The notes under the pieces: generated by a model | Seen by the model: the letters and a program-made list of their open reading frames with translations, nothing else | What the model was told of the DNA's origin: nothing | The model's database searches: none | Program-made: the position numbers and the translations under genes | Shown here: in pieces, positions 9,241 to 17,512 of the stretch | How the letters are laid out: each line of letters begins with the position of its first letter | Position numbering within the stretch: the stretch's first letter is position 1 | Assembly: GCA_964498585.1 (NCBI GenBank) | Contig: CAZCHH010000006.1 | Location: 15,159-79,158, forward strand | Direction: 5' to 3' | DNA length: 64,000 bases | DNA from: JAAYJM01 sp964498585 | GTDB lineage: Bacteria > Bacteroidota > Ignavibacteria > Kapaibacteriales > UBA2268

Positions 9241-9317
9241 ATAGATTCAGTAACGATATTAGAATTTAATAAAAATTAGAGAAAAAAACTTATTTTTTTA
9301 CAGTATTTTAAACTAAC

Positions 9318-9371
9318 CATTTATTATCAATTACTACCGAATATTTTCCTTAAATTTATGAATAATGCAGG
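9318..9371. repeat. Copy 1 of a ~52-bp dispersed duplication
   Basis: This segment opens with CATTTATTATCAATTAC and ends with TTTATGAATAATGCAGG. It is nearly identical to 39427-39477, where three bases are missing and one differs. Both copies sit in the upstream region of a plus-strand gene (histidine kinase; thiamine pyrophosphokinase), in the same orientation. Confidence 0.55.
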
Positions 9372-9440
9372 ATAAATATTTTTTTCATTTACAATTCATT
9401 TCTTATATTTGCAAAGTAGTGAAAATAAGATGATTAAAGT

Positions 9441-9584
9441 ATGAAACAAAATATTCACAGTATTAACTTAAAACGACCTAAGATAAATAATTATCTTACA
9501 GCAATTCTCTATTTATTTACTTTTTCAAATATTACCAAAAAAAATTGCAGGAATTTTCTTGTTACAAATCAGATTCATTTCTGA
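9441..9584 (+). CDS. Possible small ORF (47 codons), unassigned
   Basis: An ATG-to-TGA reading frame of 47 codons opens 30 bases after a TATATTTG promoter-like box (9404-9411). The product would be basic at the N-terminus with a short hydrophobic stretch (YLTAILYLF). There is no clear Shine-Dalgarno sequence and no family is recognised. It is kept because its position relative to the box is right for a short leader gene, but it may be a chance ORF. Confidence 0.18.
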   Translation: MKQNIHSINLKRPKINNYLTAILYLFTFSNITKKNCRNFLVTNQIHF

Positions 9585-9653
9585 ATTATTAAATGATTTC
9601 ATTATTATTAAATTATTTAATTTAAATAAATTATAAATTAAAATATAAAAATT

Positions 9654-12600
9654 ATGAAAAAGAAAATAACGAAATCAGTAATAAATACTAAATATATAGT
9701 TTTATTCATCTCGTTAATCAGCATTATGATTATTGTGGGAGCTTTATTTTATTATAAAAACGAAGAGAGTTCAATAAAAATTAAAGAACATAATAATTTA
9801 AGAGCAGTTGCAGAATTAAAGATAAATCAGTTGACCCAATGGTTGAATGAAAGGATTGGCGATGCAAAAATACTTTCATCTTCTCCTTTTTTTGCAAAAA
9901 ACATTGGAATATGGTTTGATAATCAAGATAATCAAACTCTTAAAAATGATATTAAAAATAGATTTCTTCAATATAAAAACATTTATAGTTATAGAGATGT
10001 TTTTCTTTGTAGTAAAAATGGAGAAATTCTGATTGCATCTAATACAGATAAACATCTTGACTCAATTACTATTCAAAAAATAAAAGTATCTTTTGATAGC
10101 AATAGAATTGTTTTTACTGATTTTTATTATTGCAATATACACAATGATATTCATTTTGATATAATAACTCCAGTATATAATGAAAAAAACGAATCATTTG
10201 CTGTAATAATTATAAGAATTGCACCTGAAGAATACATTTTTCCACTTATTCAAAGCTGGCCTACACCGAGTAAGACTGCTGAGACTATAATAATAAGAAA
10301 AGATAAAGATAGCGTTCTTTTCCTCAATGAACTGCGCCATAAAAAGAATACTGCATTAAAATATAAATTATCTTTAAAAGAATTAAATGCCCCTGGAGTC
10401 CAAGCTGTTAAAGGATATGAAGGTATTTATGAAGGAATTGATTATCGAGGAATAAAAGTTTTATCTGAGATTCGCAATGTTTCAAATACTAATTGGTATA
10501 TGATAGCTAAAGTTGATAAAAGTGAAATATATGCTGAATTGAATTACCGTTCTATAATTATTATAGCTTTTGTTATTGTGTTGATATGCATTCTTAGTAT
10601 AGGTATTTTTTGGATTTATCATTACAGGCAAAGAAATATTTATTATCAGTTATATCATAATGAAAAAGAATTGCATGAAATTCAGAAAGAATTTCAAACA
10701 ACTCTTTATAGCATTGGCGATGCTGTTATCACTACCGATACATCAGGAAAAATAAAAATGATGAATCCTATAGCAGAGCAGATTACTGGCTGGACTGAAA
10801 GCGAAGCTAAAGATAATTTAATTCAGGAGGTTTTTAATATTGTTAATGAAAAAACTCGGATTAGAGTAGATAATCCAGTTGATTTAGTTCTTAAAAACGG
10901 AAAAATAATTGGTCTTGCTAATCATACTATTTTAATTTCGAAAGACGGGAAAGAATTTCCTATTGCTGATAGTGGCGCCCCAATAATTAATGAAAATGGA
11001 GAAATAACTGGAGTAGTGCTTGTTTTTAGGGACCAAACAGAAGAATATCTATATCAACAGGAACTCATTGAAAGTGAAACGAGATATAAATCTTTGCATA
11101 ATGCTTCTTTCGGTGGTATTGCTATTCACGACAACGGAATAATTTTAGATTGCAATCAGGGATTATCTGAAATATCTGGCTATTCTTACGAAGAACTAAT
11201 TGGAATGAATGGTTTAATCCTTTTTGCCGAAAAGTATCGTGATGAAGCAATGACAAATATTTTATCCGGATATGAAAAACCTTACGAATCTATTGGTTTG
11301 CAAAAAAATGGCATAGAATATCCAATTCGAATCGAAGCAAGGAATATTCCTTATAAAGGGAAAAGTGTAAGATGCTTTGAATTCAGAAATATTACCGAAC
11401 AAAAATTATCAGAGGAAAAATTAAAAGAAAGTGAAGAACGTTTCAGAACAATTTTTGAAAATGCTTCAATAGGACTTTACAGGTCTACTCCTGAAGGCAA
11501 GGTTATTTTAGCCAATCAAATGATTGTAAAACTATTAGGATACAGTTCGTTTGAAGAACTAGCAAATATTGATTTGAATGAACTTGGATATGCTTGTCCG
11601 GAAGATAGGATTAGATTTAAAGAACTTATTGAACAAAATGACAGAATTAATGGTTTTGAATCAACCTGGAGAAATAAAAACGGAGGAATTGTTTTTATTC
11701 GCGAAAGTTCTAATATTTATAGAAATCCAGATGGAAGCATAAAATTTTATGAGGGAACAGTTGAAGACATAACAGAGCGAAAAAAAGCCGAAGAGGCGCT
11801 TCGTGAAAGTGAGGCATTTATTAGAACTGTTATGGATAATCTACCGATTGGAGTCGCTGTAAACTCTGTAGGTCCCGATGTCGAATTTGAATATATTAAC
11901 GATAATTTTCTTAAGATATATAGAACTACAAAGGAAGCATTAGCTGAAAAGGGAGCTTTCTGGGAAACTGTTTATGAAGATGAAGAAACTCGCAAAAAAA
12001 TAAAAAAGCTTGTGCTTAGTGACATTGCCTCTGGAGATGCAGAACGAATGCATTGGAAAGATATACCAATCAAGCGTAAAGGTGAAGAAACAAGCTATAT
12101 TAGTGCTATGAATACTCCTATTCCGGGTAGAACACTAATGATTTCTACTGTTTGGGATGTTACAGACAGATTAAAAGCAGAAAATTTACTTATTCAGCGA
12201 AATAAAGAATTAGAAACTCAATATGAAGAATATGCACGTTTAAATGAACTTCTAGTTCAAACAAATTATGATTTAGAAATTGCGAAAAGTAAAACTGAAG
12301 AAAGCGAGGAAAGGCATCGCTTCTTATTTGAAAATACAATTCAGGGAGTGGTATATCATTCAAATACTGGTGAAATAATATACGCAAATAAGGCAGCCGC
12401 TGATATTTTAGGATTAACAATAGACCAAATGAATGGTTTAACTGCAAAAGACCCAAGATGGAGAGCAATTCATGAAGATGGCTCTGACTATCCCGGAGAT
12501 ACTCATCCCTGTTCCATTACTTTAAAAACCAGTAAACCGGTATTTAATAAAGTAATGGGAGTTTTTAATCCCCAAAAAAACTCTTATAACTGGATTAATA

Positions 12601-14702
12601 TTAACTCTATCCCAAAATTTAAAAACAACGACTCTATGCCATATCAGGTGGTTGTTACGTTTGAGGATATTACTAAACGTAAGCAATTTGAAGAAAAATT
12701 GAAACATTTCAATAACTTAATGCAATATATTATTTCTCATGCTAAAAGTGCAATAGCAATTCTTGATAAAAATATGAAATATGTTTATGTTAGTGAGAGA
12801 TTTTTAAAAGATTACAATTTAACAGATACTAACATAATAGGGAAAAACCATTATGACATATTCACAGATTTATCTGAAAAATGGCTCGAATCGCACAAAA
12901 AGGGTTTAAATGGTGAGATTACCGGAAGTGAAGAAGAAGCTTTTTATCGTGCTGATGGCTTAATTGAATGGATAAGGTGGGAATGCCGTCCTTGGTATGA
13001 AGCCGATGGCTCTATTGCCGGAATAATCCTTTATACTGAAGTTATAACTGACAGGAAGAAAGCTGAACAAGCATTAAAAGAAAGCTACGAAATGCTTTTC
13101 AATCTTACCGAAAGAGTTCCGGGAGTTGTATATCAGTATCGTTTATGGCCTGATGGGCATTCAGCTTTTCCTTATTCGAGTCAGGGTATGTTTGATATTT
13201 ATGAAGTAACATCAGAAGAAGTAAAAGAAGATGCTTCAATTGTTTTTACACGTATTCATCCAGATGATTTAGATTACGTTTCCAATGCTATTTATGAATC
13301 TGAAAAAAATCAGTCTTTTTTTCAGGTAGAATTCCGTGTAGTTTTACCAAAAAAAGGTCTCCGCTGGTGTTCAAGCAATGCAAAACCTACTTTACTTGAT
13401 GACGGTAGTACTCTTTGGTATGGAATTATTATTGATATTACAGACTTAAAATCTGCTCAGGAAGAACTACTACATAAAAATAAAGAATTAGAAGCTCAAT
13501 ATGAAGAATATATGAAGCTTAATGAAGTCCTCAGGGAAACTAATTACGACCTTGAAATTGCTAAATCGAAAGCTGAAGAAAGTGATAATTTAAAAACTGC
13601 ATTCCTGCAAAATATGTCTCATGAAATCCGCACTCCTCTTAATGGAATTCTTGGTTTTTCTAAACTTCTTAATGAACAGGACATTTCAAAAGAAGAAATA
13701 ACAGAATATACTGACATTATTAATCAAAGTGGAAATCGTTTGCTTGAAATTGTAAATAACGTCCTCGATATTGCAAAAATAGAAACCGGTCAGATAGTTG
13801 TTAATAATACTTCTTTCCCAGTGATTTCAGTTATTAAAGATTTGTATAACTTTTTTGCTACAATGGCAAAAGCAAAAAATCTTCAGTTAAATATAGTCGT
13901 ATCTCAGGAATTAGAAAATTTAATAGTATTTACTGATATATCTAAAATATCTCAAATTTTATCTAATTTAATCAACAACGCAATAAAATTTACACAGGAA
14001 GGAAACATTGATTTTGGCTATGAGATAAAAGACAATCTAATTCAATTCTTTGTTAAGGACACAGGTATTGGAATTTCAAAAGAGCATCAGTTGAAGATAT
14101 TTGAAAGATTTGCTCAAGTTGATTTGTCTATTACACGTGGTTTTGAAGGAGCCGGACTCGGACTTGCTATTTGTAAAGGACTTGTTGAAATTCTAGATGG
14201 AAAAATTTGGGTTGATTCTGATTTAGATAAAGGTTCTAGTTTCTTCTTTACAATACCTTTAAAGCAATATCTGACAAAAATTAAAAATTTTATTAACGAA
14301 ACTGATTTCACTTTCGATTTTCATAGTTTAAAAGTTTTAATTGTTGAAGATGAAATAACCAGTTTTAAATATTTAATGAAAATTTTACAAAATGATAAAA
14401 TAACTGTTCTTCATGCGGTAAATGGCTTGGAAGCTATTGAGTTAGTAAAAAATACACCTGATATTGACTTAATACTGATGGATATCCGTATGCCTGTTTT
14501 AGATGGTTTTGAAGCAACAAAACAAATTAAAATATTAAAACCAGATATACCTGTAATTGCTCAAACTGCTTATGCTTTTAGTTCAGAAAAGGAAAGAATT
14601 CTTAAAGCCGGATTTAATGATTATATTACAAAACCAATTGAATATGATAAACTTTTATCAATAATTAACAAGGAACTTAGTAAAGCCAAAAAGCAGAACT
14701 GA
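9654..14702 (+). CDS. Hybrid sensor histidine kinase with seven PAS domains and a receiver domain
   Basis: A 1682-residue protein. TM1 at about 13-36 and TM2 at about 299-322 enclose a periplasmic sensor of about 260 residues, probably Cache-like. Seven PAS repeats begin near residues 347, 474, 596, 719, 884, 1019 and 1145. HisKA carries the phospho-accepting His in SHEIRTP (H1323). The ATPase has an N box (N1442), DTGIGI (D1469) and GAGLGL (from 1499). A C-terminal receiver has its phospho-acceptor in MDIRMP (D1610). No DNA-binding output domain is present, so the phosphate must pass to another protein. A helical linker of about 40 residues occurs twice (about 845-884 and 1278-1318). No partner regulator is adjacent. 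Signal and output are unknown. Confidence 0.93.
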   Translation: MKKKITKSVINTKYIVLFISLISIMIIVGALFYYKNEESSIKIKEHNNLRAVAELKINQLTQWLNERIGDAKILSSSPFFAKNIGIWFDNQDNQTLKNDIKNRFLQYKNIYSYRDVFLCSKNGEILIASNTDKHLDSITIQKIKVSFDSNRIVFTDFYYCNIHNDIHFDIITPVYNEKNESFAVIIIRIAPEEYIFPLIQSWPTPSKTAETIIIRKDKDSVLFLNELRHKKNTALKYKLSLKELNAPGVQAVKGYEGIYEGIDYRGIKVLSEIRNVSNTNWYMIAKVDKSEIYAELNYRSIIIIAFVIVLICILSIGIFWIYHYRQRNIYYQLYHNEKELHEIQKEFQTTLYSIGDAVITTDTSGKIKMMNPIAEQITGWTESEAKDNLIQEVFNIVNEKTRIRVDNPVDLVLKNGKIIGLANHTILISKDGKEFPIADSGAPIINENGEITGVVLVFRDQTEEYLYQQELIESETRYKSLHNASFGGIAIHDNGIILDCNQGLSEISGYSYEELIGMNGLILFAEKYRDEAMTNILSGYEKPYESIGLQKNGIEYPIRIEARNIPYKGKSVRCFEFRNITEQKLSEEKLKESEERFRTIFENASIGLYRSTPEGKVILANQMIVKLLGYSSFEELANIDLNELGYACPEDRIRFKELIEQNDRINGFESTWRNKNGGIVFIRESSNIYRNPDGSIKFYEGTVEDITERKKAEEALRESEAFIRTVMDNLPIGVAVNSVGPDVEFEYINDNFLKIYRTTKEALAEKGAFWETVYEDEETRKKIKKLVLSDIASGDAERMHWKDIPIKRKGEETSYISAMNTPIPGRTLMISTVWDVTDRLKAENLLIQRNKELETQYEEYARLNELLVQTNYDLEIAKSKTEESEERHRFLFENTIQGVVYHSNTGEIIYANKAAADILGLTIDQMNGLTAKDPRWRAIHEDGSDYPGDTHPCSITLKTSKPVFNKVMGVFNPQKNSYNWININSIPKFKNNDSMPYQVVVTFEDITKRKQFEEKLKHFNNLMQYIISHAKSAIAILDKNMKYVYVSERFLKDYNLTDTNIIGKNHYDIFTDLSEKWLESHKKGLNGEITGSEEEAFYRADGLIEWIRWECRPWYEADGSIAGIILYTEVITDRKKAEQALKESYEMLFNLTERVPGVVYQYRLWPDGHSAFPYSSQGMFDIYEVTSEEVKEDASIVFTRIHPDDLDYVSNAIYESEKNQSFFQVEFRVVLPKKGLRWCSSNAKPTLLDDGSTLWYGIIIDITDLKSAQEELLHKNKELEAQYEEYMKLNEVLRETNYDLEIAKSKAEESDNLKTAFLQNMSHEIRTPLNGILGFSKLLNEQDISKEEITEYTDIINQSGNRLLEIVNNVLDIAKIETGQIVVNNTSFPVISVIKDLYNFFATMAKAKNLQLNIVVSQELENLIVFTDISKISQILSNLINNAIKFTQEGNIDFGYEIKDNLIQFFVKDTGIGISKEHQLKIFERFAQVDLSITRGFEGAGLGLAICKGLVEILDGKIWVDSDLDKGSSFFFTIPLKQYLTKIKNFINETDFTFDFHSLKVLIVEDEITSFKYLMKILQNDKITVLHAVNGLEAIELVKNTPDIDLILMDIRMPVLDGFEATKQIKILKPDIPVIAQTAYAFSSEKERILKAGFNDYITKPIEYDKLLSIINKELSKAKKQN

Positions 14703-14809
14703 TAATTTAGCTGTTGAATTTCAGAGCTCCTTATTCATTCCATAAAGAAAATAAAGGAGTTATGCAAATTTCATTTTAAAATGTCATAAATAATATGAAT
14801 ATATGACTT

Positions 14810-14965
14810 GTCATTCTGATGGTTGTCAGAATCCAACTTGGAAAAGCAAGAGAGATTGCTCAATTGTTGGTTACATTTGGGCAAGCCCAAATGCCTCATT
14901 GAAATAGCTAAAATTGAATAGCGCTGAACAATAATAAGATGGATTCTGACATTCGTCAGAATGAC
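14810..14965. repeat. Family A element, copy A1 (MITE-like, 156 bp)
   Basis: The ends are inverted repeats of about 28 bases: GTCATTCTGATGGTTGTCAG on the left, and ATTCTGACATTCGTCAGAAT leading into GAC on the right. An internal palindrome, TTTGGGCAAGCCCAAA, sits near the middle. The interior is shared with copies at 24551-24700, 39178-39327 and 63924-64000. It encodes no protein. The structure suggests a non-autonomous mobile element or a large intergenic palindromic unit. Confidence 0.75.
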
Positions 14966-14992
14966 ACATATAATGATGTCATCGCCAATATA

Positions 14993-15010
14993 ATAAAGCA
15001 TTTGCTTTAT
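14993..15010. repeat. Family E palindrome next to A1
   Basis: ATAAAGCATTTGCTTTAT is identical to the palindrome at 3282-3299. The equivalent position after A2 and A3 holds decayed versions, so here it seems to be the right-hand module of a larger composite repeat. Confidence 0.5.
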
Positions 15011-15112
15011 CTTGTGGCTCAGAATGAAAAGACTGTAAAATAAAAAAATTACGAAGGGTAATGAATTCTGAATTTAAAATTTAAAGAAAATTAGATTGAA
15101 GTTGTTTATTAT

Positions 15113-15162
15113 GTTCTTTGAAAAAGAGTGTGAGTTAATTTGAAAACTCTTTTTCAAAGAAC
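15113..15162. terminator. Long perfect hairpin after the NlpC/P60 gene
   Basis: GTTCTTTGAAAAAGAGT and ACTCTTTTTCAAAGAAC form a 17-bp perfect stem around a 16-base loop. The hairpin begins 10 bases past the stop of the minus-strand NlpC/P60 gene. It is in the right place for a terminator between convergent transcripts, although no clean U-tract follows on either strand, so an mRNA-stabilising hairpin is also possible. Confidence 0.5.
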
Positions 15163-15172
15163 GTATGTAATT

Positions 15173-16063
15173 TTAATGAGAATTATTCAGATTTGATTCA
15201 CTGTCGTTGCTTAATTTTACAACGTCTCTTGAGCTAAGCCGCCTGCCACCAATAAACCTTTTATTATAAAAAGTACTTTCAAGCGAAGATACAGTAACAC
15301 CATATCTTGAACTTGAATGAGCAAATAAATCATCACCAAGATAAATGCCTACGTGTGAAGCAAATGAGCGTGAATATGTATGGAAAAATACCAAATCACC
15401 AAATTCCAATTCGCTTTTCTTGATTTTTAGACCTACAGTACATTGTTCTCTTGCTGTTCTTGGGAGGGAAATATGAGCAGAATTATTAAATATTGTTTGG
15501 ACAAAAGCTGAGCAATCAATTCCTTTGTTGTTAGAGCCACCAAAGTGATATGGAGTGCCGAGCCAGTCCATAATTGCATCCATTATATCTTTCTTCTTTA
15601 TACCACCGATAGTGTATGCGTTTATATCTTCATCTTCGACGTAACTCAGCCATAAGACTTTAAAGCTTTCAATATCAACTTCAACGTCATCTTCAAGCTC
15701 GAGCTCTGCTATATTTTCACCTTCTTCAAAAAATTCCTCGTCTGAGGTTAAGCTATTTTCATTTAATTGTTGTCGTAACGAAATGCTGTCAATATTTGGG
15801 TCTAAGCCAGCTAAAGCACTGATTTCGGCAGAATTATTTCTAATGAATTCAGTTGCTTCATTTCGGGTTTTTTCTGGATTGTAAGAGCGTTTTCTTCGAT
15901 ATGATTTTTTCTTTTTTTTCTTTTTGGTTGTAGTTTTCTTTTTAACAGAAGTAGTTGATTTTTTTGCCTTTGATTGTGATTCTATTGGGGTAATTGCTAT
16001 TAGTCCGGGAATGACTAATAATAGAATTAGAATTTTATAAAATCTTTTTAATCTATTTTGCAT
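15173..16063 (-). CDS. Secreted NlpC/P60-family cell-wall peptidase
   Basis: A 296-residue protein with an N-terminal signal peptide (about 8-30), then a very basic Lys/Arg-rich stretch (about 32-65) and an acidic segment (about 110-135). The C-terminal NlpC/P60 domain covers about 165-280. The Cys-His-His triad is visible: C184 in GIDCSAFVQTIF, H237 in SHVGIYLG and H249 in FAHSSSRYGV. The family cleaves bonds in peptidoglycan stem peptides. The basic tract may bind cell wall, nucleic acid or lipopolysaccharide; its role is not known. It is a lone gene with a strong hairpin just downstream. Confidence 0.88.
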   Translation of the reverse strand: MQNRLKRFYKILILLLVIPGLIAITPIESQSKAKKSTTSVKKKTTTKKKKKKKSYRRKRSYNPEKTRNEATEFIRNNSAEISALAGLDPNIDSISLRQQLNENSLTSDEEFFEEGENIAELELEDDVEVDIESFKVLWLSYVEDEDINAYTIGGIKKKDIMDAIMDWLGTPYHFGGSNNKGIDCSAFVQTIFNNSAHISLPRTAREQCTVGLKIKKSELEFGDLVFFHTYSRSFASHVGIYLGDDLFAHSSSRYGVTVSSLESTFYNKRFIGGRRLSSRDVVKLSNDSESNLNNSH

Positions 16064-16364
16064 TTTTTCTCCAATTATTTGACTATATCATTAATTTTTT
16101 ACTAATTTTAGAAAAATCAATTTTAATTTTTTACAAAAAACGAAAGTTTTTTGTAATATAAAAGCACTATTTTAAAATTAATTTTTTTTAATTTTTTGTT
16201 AATTGATATTATTTTATAAAAAAAATTCAATAAATTTGTATGTTCTTTGAATTGTTGTTATTGTTGAAAAAATTAAACACTTTTTCAAATTTAGCTTGAT
16301 AAAATATTTAATAAATTAATTACAAGATTAATAGTTTAGCATTTTATAAATAAATAATAATTTT
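16064..16364. other. Divergent intergenic region, AT-rich
   Basis: 301 bp, almost all A and T, between the divergent NlpC/P60 and nitrilase genes, so promoters for both should lie here. TAAATTTG at 16231-16238 fits TAnnTTTG but is 127 bases from the nitrilase ATG. No gene or repeat is seen. Confidence 0.3.
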
Positions 16365-17159
16365 ATGGTAAATATTTCAATAGTACAATTCTGTCCAAAG
16401 TTATTTGAACGAAAATTAAATATTTCAAGAATTGAGGAAATAATTGAAAAAGATGATTCTGATTTAATTCTCTTTCCGGAGCTTTCGACTACAGGATATT
16501 TCTTTTTAAACCGGGAAGAAGTTGATGAAAATTCAGATGAATTTAACGGAAAAACAATTATGCACTTTCAGGAAATGGCAGTTATACATAACAAAATTAT
16601 AGTAATTGGATTTGCTGAAAAATTTCGTTCTGAACTTTATAATTCAGCTGCTATTCTATTTCCAGAAGAAAAGTATTCTTCTTGCTATAGAAAGACGCAT
16701 CTTTTTTATAGAGAACGATTTTGCTTTAATGAAGGAAATACCGGCTTTTTTGTAATTGATTACAAACCTTTCGATTTAAAACTTGGAACAATGATTTGCT
16801 ACGACTGGAGATTCCCGGAAGCTGCCCGTACTCTTGGCTTTAAAGGTGCTGACCTTATTGTGTGCCCTTCTAATCTTGTAACAAAAATTTGGCATTTAGC
16901 AATGCCAGCCCGCTCAATTGAAAATAAAGTATATCTTGCAGTTTCTAATAGATTTGGGAATGAAGTAAGAAATAATGAAAATCTTCTATTTAACGGAATG
17001 TCTGCTATTTGGGATTTCAATGGTTCGCTACTTCAAGCAGCTAATAAAGAAGGCGATGAAATACTTAAATGTTCTATTAATCCAGAATACACCCGAAATA
17101 AGATGTTCAATGAATTTAATGATATTTTTAAAGACAGAAGGACTGAGTTTTATATATAA
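16365..17159 (+). CDS. Nitrilase-superfamily carbon-nitrogen hydrolase (amidase)
   Basis: A 264-residue CN-hydrolase with the full catalytic set: E39 in LFPELST, K110 in YRKTHLF and C145 in MICYDWRFPE. Nitrilase-superfamily enzymes of this size usually hydrolyse small amides (omega-amidase, NAD-related, carbamoyl or deaminated-glutathione substrates). The substrate cannot be told from the sequence alone. No glutaminase or NAD-synthase domain is attached. There is no signal peptide, so it is cytoplasmic. It is a lone gene, convergent with the outer membrane protein downstream. Confidence 0.87.
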   Translation: MVNISIVQFCPKLFERKLNISRIEEIIEKDDSDLILFPELSTTGYFFLNREEVDENSDEFNGKTIMHFQEMAVIHNKIIVIGFAEKFRSELYNSAAILFPEEKYSSCYRKTHLFYRERFCFNEGNTGFFVIDYKPFDLKLGTMICYDWRFPEAARTLGFKGADLIVCPSNLVTKIWHLAMPARSIENKVYLAVSNRFGNEVRNNENLLFNGMSAIWDFNGSLLQAANKEGDEILKCSINPEYTRNKMFNEFNDIFKDRRTEFYI

Positions 17160-17316
17160 ATTCTGAACTGTAGTGCATTCAGATGGATTCTGAATTTTGT
17201 CAATGTTATCACAGAACTTGAGGTTCCTCGATGACGATTGGAATAAACCAATTTGGTTTATTTACCAGTAAATATATAAAATACATATACTTACATTGTT
17301 AAATATTGAAAGTAGA

Positions 17317-17350
17317 AGTCATCGGATGACTGGCTGTCATCCGATGACTA
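17317..17350. repeat. Family B inverted palindrome pair (best copy)
   Basis: AGTCATCGGATGAC, the spacer TGGCT, then GTCATCCGATGACT. Each arm is itself a palindrome and the two arms are reverse complements, so the DNA could fold as one 14-bp hairpin or as two small ones. Related copies lie at 261, 9211, 19757 and 42607. Confidence 0.65.
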
Positions 17351-17366
17351 TTTCATTCATTTTTTT

Positions 17367-17382
17367 AAAAGTAAACGTCTTC
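17367..17382. repeat. Family D repeat, copy 1
   Basis: AAAAGTAAACGTCTTC lies 16 bases after the family B pair and is repeated at 19800-19815, also after a family B copy. The two appear to be parts of one composite intergenic repeat. Confidence 0.4.
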
Positions 17383-17512
17383 ATTGATATTCGCCTCGGA
17401 ATGAGATTATTAATTATTTCATCTCCTTATATATAAAGGTTTTACTTTGTCTTCGATTGAGGATTGATAAAAATAAAGAACTATAATTTACAAGAAGCGA
17501 CAAGCTCTGAAA

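Larger units (their letters stand above)
9061..9653. other. Long intergenic region with repeats, upstream of the histidine kinase
   Basis: 593 bp holding a family B inverted pair (9211-9240), one copy of a ~52-bp duplicated segment (9318-9371; the other copy is at 39427-39477) and a TATATTTG box at 9404-9411. A possible 47-codon ORF at 9441-9584 is listed separately. The last 70 bases before the kinase ATG are almost pure A/T. No catalytic oxidoreductase subunit or remnant of one was found here. Confidence 0.45.
14703..15172. other. Intergenic region filled by repeat element A1 and a long hairpin
   Basis: 470 bp between convergent genes. It holds repeat element A1 (14810-14965), a family E palindrome (14993-15010) and a 17-bp perfect inverted repeat (15113-15162). 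The sequence flanking A1 on both sides also resembles that around the other copies, so the full repeat unit may span about 14770-15060. No gene is seen. Confidence 0.5.
17160..17512. other. Intergenic region with composite repeat B+D
   Basis: 353 bp between convergent genes. A near-perfect family B pair at 17317-17350 is followed by family D sequence AAAAGTAAACGTCTTC (17367-17382). The same order, B then D, recurs at 19757-19815. An imperfect GATGGATTCTGAATTT segment near 17181 resembles the ends of family A. No gene is seen. Confidence 0.45.

Noticed and set aside
16231..16250. GTTCTTTGA-type sequence resembling Bacteroidota rRNA operon leaders (also at 15113)
   Set aside because: No rRNA gene follows; at 15113 it is one arm of a hairpin.
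17317..17350. Possible CRISPR-like repeats (AGTCATCGGATGAC units)
   Set aside because: Only two facing units with a 5-base spacer; no regular direct repeats with unique spacers and no cas gene in the window.
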